DNA from: Misgurnus anguillicaudatus
Taxonomy: Eukaryota; Chordata; Actinopteri; Cypriniformes; Cobitidae
Length of the DNA: 64,000 bases
Reading direction: 5' to 3'
Assembly: GCF_027580225.2 (NCBI RefSeq)
Contig: NC_073341.2
Coordinates: forward strand, 9,024,001 to 9,088,000
Part shown: piece by piece, positions 58,150-64,000 of the stretch
Numbering within the stretch: position 1 is the first letter of the stretch
Layout of the letters: the number at the start of each line of letters is the position of its first letter
Program-made: the position numbers and the translations under genes
The notes under the pieces: model-generated
What the model was told of the DNA's origin: nothing
Databases searched by the model: none
The model's input: only the letters and a program-made list of their open reading frames with translations

Positions 58150-58386
58150 TTAATCTGCACTATGCAACCACGACACTGTCATTTAGTGCAGAGATCAACT
58201 CATTTGCATTTTTTAAGGACACACCCAAAACGGCACATTTTTGCTGACACTTACAAAGTGGCAATTTTAACTCAATATAATAAATGATCTATATGATATT
58301 TTGAGCTAAAACTTCACATACTTACTCTGGGGACACCAAAGATTTATTTAATATCTTTAAAAATTCTTGTGAAATGTCCCCTTTAA

Positions 58387-59796
58387 ATGGTATTATAACG
58401 CTATATCAGCAAATCCAAAACGAAATCCAAGAGTTTAACTTTAAACAGCATGTGATCTCCGAACAGATATGCAATAACAGGACTCCAGTAAGCCACGTTT
58501 GTTTACATCTGGGATGTGGCCCTGATGTGCACGTGCAATAAAAAACAACTTTCTTGACATTCAGTTTGTATTTTAAAGAGTTTTTTGATTGTTGATTGAT
58601 CCATTTTCAGTTTTAGCGGTCATACTTAAACACTCAAGGTTTAATATATCTTGAAAACGTTTTTGTTTACCTATCATTGTTATGTACAGAACGTGTGTAT
58701 AAGATTAAAGGAGGAAAGATCATTGTGAGGACGATGTGTTTCAGAACTGATGAAGTCAGAGAAGACAAAGTTTAAAAGCAAGACAAATGATAGCAGTGAC
58801 CTACATTTTAAATAGTTTTCATATTTGTGTATAAAAAGCATAATACAATAAAACACCAACAAAAATCTGAGATAGGTCTTTTGAAATAACATTGAGCACT
58901 TTTATTGATATTTGTAATGCATGTAAAATATATACAGTATGTTTATGTTGTGTCTGTGTTTTTTTTAAGCTATTACTATATTACAGCTACTTTCAACCAT
59001 CTGGAGCCAGATTTAAGTAATGTACCCCAACTCAGTACTTCTTGAATATTGCTTAAATATCTCCATATTACCATCAGCAAGTCAGACCTAACGCTATAAT
59101 ATAACATTTGCATGCAGTCTCTGACAAGCCCAATTATTGAACATACTGTATGTGACTAAATGCATTTGTTATGGACTACTCGTAAATGTAAACACATATA
59201 AGCCACCTCACTTTTCATTGGGTTGGGGCAGCTTGGCAGGAGTATTGCTTTAAACATTGGACAATTGGTTCAGAAACTCCAGCACATGTTGAATCCATCC
59301 AGCATTTTAAAGACTTGAAGCTTTGACTGATAAGATTGGTATGGAAAGTTAGAAATTATGCTAGTGTCACGTTTTATTATAGCCAAGCCCTAACACATGC
59401 AGTTGCCCCTTTGCAAATTAAAAGTCTTTTATGATCATCACTGCTTCCTCACCAAGGCTATTAACTGTATGTTGCATTCGAATCCGTTAAATGTTCATCC
59501 CTAAAATACACTACACATTTATAATTTCTATTTCATTATAGTGGATAAAATGACAAAAAGTATTCAAAAGCCCATATGTCATATGATAGCACAATCTTAT
59601 TCTGTATCATTGCAAAGTTGTATAGCATAACATAGTTTAAATAAAGTGATTTGTTGTCTTAACAACCATGACATATTATAATAATTTTGTATTATTATTT
59701 TGATTATTTAGCATTTTATTTATGAAATAAGTTCATGAAATGTTTTAGTACTCTTCGTGTAATGTGCATCAGAACACTATATGAACACCAAGTTAA
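58387..59796. other. Unassigned AT-rich sequence
   Basis: No recognisable repeats, exons or tandem arrays. Confidence 0.3.
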
Positions 59797-59840
59797 AACA
59801 ATTTAACTTATATATATATTACATATATATAGTTAAATTG

Positions 59841-59883
<43 letters not shown>
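59797..59883. repeat. Hairpin and (TA)n tract
   Basis: AACAATTTAACT (59797-59808) pairs exactly with AGTTAAATTGTT (59831-59842), followed by a TA dinucleotide run to about 59883. Confidence 0.8.
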
Positions 59884-59886
<3 letters not shown>

Positions 59887-60116
59887 CAGTTCAAGAGATG
59901 TAAACAACACTGGTCCAGAAGCACTTCCTGTTTCCGTTTTTTAACACTAGATAAACGTTGGGATAAAATAAACCAACAGAACATATAAACCTGAATTAAC
60001 TGAAGTTAAACAAACATCTTAAAGATAATAATATATGTAAAATAAAAAAAAAACTGTCACAAACTGTAACAGGAAGTGTTTTTGGACCAGCGTTGTTTAC
60101 ATCATTTGAACTGGTC
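59884..60116. mobile_element. CACCAGTTCAA MITE inserted in a TA repeat
   Basis: The left words CACCAGTTCAA, GATGTAAACAA and GGTCCAGAAGCACTTCCTGT have complements at the right end, finishing TTGAACTGGT. It is surrounded by TA repeats. The pattern fits a MITE with a TA target (Tc1/mariner-like) but the TA flanks are uninformative. Confidence 0.65.

Positions 60117-60167
<51 letters not shown>
60117..60167. repeat. (TA)n microsatellite
   Basis: A TA dinucleotide run between two inserted elements. Confidence 0.9.
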
Positions 60168-60168
<1 letters not shown>

Positions 60169-61469
60169 GGCTGTCAATAGATTAAAAAAATTAATCTAGA
60201 TTAATCGCATGATTTCATGAGTTAACTGCGATTAATCGCAAATTAATCGCACATTTTTATCCATTCTAAATTTACCCTAATTTAACACTTTTCAGGATTT
60301 TAATATTCTAATCATATATACATATATAGATGCTTTATGCAAATGTATGTTAACAACAGCCTGTTTACATTTTAACAGAATCACCAGCCATTGTTTTGTA
60401 TATGAATTTTCCTTTCAGAAGATTTTTCTTTCTCCATTTTTGTTTGCTGCTGCATCATTTGTGACCTGTGCTGGCAAGTTGAGTCGGAATTAGCAAATTT
60501 TTTTAAAAATAGTTGTTCATATTTTGACATTCTCTATTAAAACATAGAACAATGCATGATTTGTTAACAAAATATGACAGAACTACACGTGTTTGAAGTT
60601 GAAAGAGTCAAATTACCACAAACATTTCCACATCCATACATTATATTACCACATCAATACCTTAAAATCACTGGTAAAACTATAAGATTTAGCACACACA
60701 AAGCAAAAACGTCATCAATGTATGTTCAACTTTTTTTCCTTTTGTTTGATTGACATTGAGACAGACTGCTTAAAATCTAAGTGATCTAATATAATGTTAC
60801 ACATCAGATAGTTTTACCCAACAGTTAACCAAACATTTACTTAAAACATAACAGATTATAGAGCCTACCTGCGTGAATTCTTATCAAAACAGATATTTGT
60901 AAAACTGTAATTTTGTGTAGATGTCTATATATCCGGGTCGCGCACTCGCGCGTCTGTGTGCACGCGCTTCAGATATCAGTCAGTCAGCGTGAGGGGATCG
61001 CTTTTGAGTCTTGTCGCTCTTAATAACTCTTTAACATTAATCAGGTACCGAACTTTATCTCTCTTAATGACTCTTTTAACATCAAGCAAGTCCTGCAGTC
61101 TATTTTCTAAGTCATGCATAAAAGCGAAACCAAAATGAATTGAGACGCATCTTTTTATTAGATTAAGCTTTAGGAGGACGGTAACGTTACACCTCTCAGA
61201 CGTATAAATAAAGATCATATCAGATGTCCAACGAGCATTTAGAGCATTGGATTTGGTAGACAATTTGCTTAATGTTCTTATTTCTATGAAAACCTTTTAC
61301 TCATTTAGAGAGAGTCTCACATTTGTCTGCGTCTCTGTTCATTCAACTATGGGCTGGACCAAGGGTCAAACAGAAATTGCGCGTTGCGTTAATCTCCGTT
61401 AATAAAATTAGTGGCGTTAAAATGAATTTGCGTTAACGCGTTATTAACGCGTTAATTTTGACAGCCCTA
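60168..61469. mobile_element. hAT element (TAGGGCTGTCAA ends) inserted in a TA repeat
   Basis: The left end TAGGGCTGTCAATAGATTAA and the right end TTAATTTTGACAGCCCTA pair, followed inward by ATTAATCGC and GCGTTAAC/GTTAATT repeats, a signature of a widespread vertebrate hAT family. Both flanks are TATATATA, compatible with an 8-bp duplication but not provable. The interior (1302 bp) includes the 34.6-kb repeat words near 60510-60610 and a 95-codon minus-strand frame (60976-61263) without a recognised domain. Confidence 0.7.
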
Positions 61470-61470
61470 A

Positions 61471-62009
<539 letters not shown>

Positions 62010-62701
62010 GTCAAAGACGAAAAGGGGGTTTAAAGCATAAAAAAAATAAAAGTGTAAAAGAGCTTTAAATTTAGTCTTTTTCACATACATTAGAATATGT
62101 CCTGTTTAACTATATGTTTTTCTGAGCAAAAAATAATTACTACCATACATTTTTACTGGAATTGTACAGAAGACACCAACTAAAATGTCATTCAGTGTAA
62201 CAATATTTTTATGCAAAAAAATATTATCAGACATTTTTAGAAAAACTATTATTTGATGACACATTACAAGACTCTATTTATAGATCACAGTGCAGACACC
62301 AAATACTAACTATTTGTCATTTTAAAGCATTTTACTTCGCCAATATCCTTTAAACCATTAGGTTTTACCCATTTGTCAGCAAGAAGTTTTTGTAAGGAAG
62401 TGAAAATCAATTCAAATCAAATAAAATTTTTGAAGGATCACACATTATTATACATATTTTAATAAGTACAGCTCAGAATAAGTATATTGTTTCATTTCTA
62501 CATAAATATATCTGTTACACCGAATGACCATGGTTTGTTACACTGAATGACATTTTTGACAAAAATAGTGTCATTGTTTCCATTATTGCAATGTTTTGAA
62601 TATTATTCTGTATCATTTTATTCCTTAACAAATCACAGAAGTAGATGCTGAAATTAATAATCATTTTTATTCCATAATGCATATCATATTCGTAAAAATT
62701 A

Positions 62702-62888
62702 ACTGAACAGGTGGTAATACTGTATAATAAGATCCAGAACTGCCCTTATACGTTTAGCTTCTGCCCTGTGTTTTCTTTGATTTTCCCGCCATTGCTTTCG
62801 CCTCTTCTCAGCTGCAGCATCTGATAAATTCCTGATTGACAGGTGATCAGGATTTGCAGCCAAGGCAGCTTGCTTTCTTCTCTGGTTG
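62702..62888 (-). CDS. Second exon of a transposon-type gene (basic N-terminal domain)
   Basis: A minus-strand acceptor-like ATTTCAG precedes 62888. The open segment gives SNQRRKQAALAANPDHLSIR then KRRKQWRENQRKHRAEAKR when joined to the first exon in phase. The strongly basic Arg/Lys/Gln run after a DAAAEKRRKQW segment resembles an N-terminal region I recall from uncharacterised, repeat-associated fish proteins. The frame runs to a stop at about 62702, but a donor-like GTATAAG occurs near 62746, so the coding part may end earlier. No later exon is visible before the element ends at 62008, so the copy is probably internally deleted. Confidence 0.45.
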
Positions 62889-63047
62889 CTGAAATACAGA
62901 TTCCATGTAATTATTGACATAAAATTATTGACACAGATCTATATAAAACGTGTTATTAATTAAAAATACTTTCTGTTTGGCAACATAAATGACATGTTAT
63001 CAGGATTTGTATTATGGGCGGAGAATCCCCTCAGTGGCCTCTCTTAA

Positions 63048-63354
63048 AGGGATAGTTCACCCAAAAATGAAAATTCCGTCACCACCCACTCACTCTCGTG
63101 TTGTTTCAAACCCGCATAAATGGAAGGAAGACATTTTGAGAAATGTCCGCAACCAAACCTTTCGTGGACCCCATACTATGATACTAAAAATAATACTATG
63201 GAAGTAAATGGGGTCCACGAACGGTTTGGTTACAAACATTACTCAAAATATCTTCCTTTGTGTTTATCAGAACAAAAAAAAATCATACAGGTTTTTACCA
63301 ACATGAGAGTGAGTGAATAATGACCAAATTTTCATTTTTGGGTGAACTATCCCT
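63048..63354. mobile_element. TTAA-target MITE (AGGGATAGTTCACCCAAAAA ends)
   Basis: The ends AGGGATAGTTCACCCAAAAA and its complement are flanked by TTAA (63044-63047 and 63355-63358). Internal words such as CTTTCGTGGACCCCAT / ATGGGGTCCACGAACG pair, so most of the 307 bp can fold. It is related in ends to the 8233 element. It lies within the intron of the transposon-type gene. Confidence 0.85.
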
Positions 63355-63416
63355 TTAACTTGTGGTATAGGTAGGGTGGAGTCTCTATTTAAAAACAGCA
63401 GTAAACTATTATTCTG

Positions 63417-63601
63417 TAGGGCTAGGCTTGGGCACAAATTTCACGATTTGATTCAATTTCAAATCAATTTGATATTGATTAACATCATCTGAAAACAGCA
63501 TAGACTGAAAGATTGATTATTGGGATTTACAAATCACTATTGTTTCTTCAAAATTAGAAATGATTAAATTCGAGAAATCTATCTTTTTAAACCCAGCCCT
63601 A
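63417..63601. mobile_element. hAT-like MITE (TAGGGCTAGGC ... CCCAGCCCTA)
   Basis: TAGGGCTAGGCTTGGGC at the left is complemented in part by AAACCCAGCCCTA at the right. ATTCAATTTC/AAATC words repeat inside. The flanking 8-mers (TTATTCTG and TTATTTTT) match at six positions. Also within the intron of the transposon-type gene. Confidence 0.55.
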
Positions 63602-63628
63602 TTATTTTTACATTGCACTCCTCAATAC

Positions 63629-63723
63629 CTTTCTCGTCTCCTTGCTAAATGCATTGCCCTAGCTACTGGGTCTGCATTAACTTTCTGCCAGTGCCTAGAA
63701 ACTTTCTCTTTGTTTGTGGGCAT
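63629..63723 (-). CDS. First coding exon of a transposon-type gene
   Basis: On the minus strand ATG (63723-63721) directly follows an acceptor-like CTTTTAG, and the frame MPTNKEKVSRHWQKVNADPV continues to ARRRE before a donor-like G|GTATTG. The exon is 95 bp (31 codons plus 2 nt), which joins in phase with the segment beginning at 62888 to give ARRRESNQRRKQ. A start MPT-KEK followed by a W-x-K-x-NADP segment resembles N-termini I recall from repeat-associated fish proteins. Function is unknown; DNA binding is plausible from its charge. The intron (62889-63628) holds two MITEs. Confidence 0.45.
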
Positions 63724-64000
63724 CTAAAAGAAATCAGTACCAAAACGACAAAAATACATTAAACACAATAATATTGATAAAGTTTGATAAATTTTTTTGT
63801 GCAAAACATCCCTCATTTATCTGAATTAGAAATAAAATGCAAAAAATGTTATCTAAACAGTGACAATATCATTCAGTGTAATGGATGACACTGTGGTGTA
63901 ACATACAATTTGCATTACACCGAATGACAAAACATTACCCTGAATGACGAAACTTTTACTTAAGCTAATATTAGAAGTTAACAACTAGATACCTATATCA

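Larger units (their letters stand above)
57505..58382 (-). mobile_element. AGGGG(C/T)CATG-family TTAA element, split by a CTCF-motif MITE
   Basis: Reverse orientation: the right end ATGTCCCCTTTAA is followed by unique sequence, with TTAA at 58383-58386. Blocks GGGTCCCCAGTGCTTCTATC, GGCTCCCCTTGTGATGTCAG, AAGGACACACCCAAAACGGC and ACACCAAAGATTTATTTAAT match 42353-42891. The distal terminus near 57505 is lost. The MITE at 57703-58149 interrupts it. Confidence 0.7.
62008..64000 (-). mobile_element. Left part of a transposon with subterminal TTACACTGAATGACA repeats
   Basis: It begins GGGTCAAAGACGAAAAGG immediately after the TA tract. Variants of TTACACYGAATGACA occur at about 62189 (inverted), 62515, 62539, 63871 (inverted), 63916 and 63938. 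The right terminus lies beyond the window. Two exon-like segments on the minus strand (63629-63723 and 62702-62888) indicate it once carried a spliced gene. Two MITEs sit in the intron between them. Confidence 0.5.

Overview
The window looks like intergenic or intronic DNA from a teleost, most likely a cyprinid (zebrafish/carp group). The sequence is AT-rich, no long open reading frame is intact, and almost every recognisable object is a DNA transposon or a non-autonomous derivative (MITE). The terminal sequences are of types I associate with cyprinid genomes: TTAA-flanked elements ending AGGGATAGTTC, hAT elements with 8-bp duplications, PIF/Harbinger-like elements with TTA/TAA duplications, CACTG-ended MITEs, a Tc1-like copy and one tRNA-derived SINE. 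Family names rest on terminal motifs and target-site duplications (TSDs) read here, not on a database search.

Layout. 0-7.6 kb: small MITEs, a palindromic element with an 8-bp TSD (4765-5238), and quieter blocks that may be conserved noncoding DNA. 7.8-10.8 kb: one large foldback element that captured four others, dissectable because its second arm keeps the empty sites. 12.5-19.8 kb: two palindromic elements with 7-9 bp TSDs, several TTAA elements and a ~960-bp inverted-repeat element. 20-27.6 kb: a quiet block, then a 1.55-kb hAT with nested insertions, another hAT with a nested CACTG MITE, a foldback with 237-bp arms I read as identical, and a 454-bp hAT MITE. 29-33 kb: self-nested copies of one MITE, a candidate 180-bp exon, and a broken Tc1-like transposase. 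34-47.5 kb: more hAT, TTAA and palindromic elements. 48-52.1 kb: quiet sequence with a (GT)n, a SINE and a hAT MITE with perfect TSD. 52-58.4 kb: quiet sequence, a hAT remnant with a broken BED zinc finger, and a TTAA element split by another. 59.8-62 kb: TA-repeat cluster invaded by two or three elements. 62-64 kb: the left end of a transposon with two candidate exons of a minus-strand gene running past the window.

The most notable signal is a ~450-500 bp MITE family (about eight copies or fragments). Five copies retain a segment matching the vertebrate CTCF core consensus, four of them perfectly, with both orientations represented. If bound, these copies would be mobile CTCF sites. Empty-site comparisons inside the window give its 4-bp target duplications (TTAA, once TTAT).

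No complete host gene, tRNA, rRNA or CRISPR array was found. Coding evidence is limited to transposon remnants, two spliced exons of a transposon-type gene, and one unassigned exon candidate.
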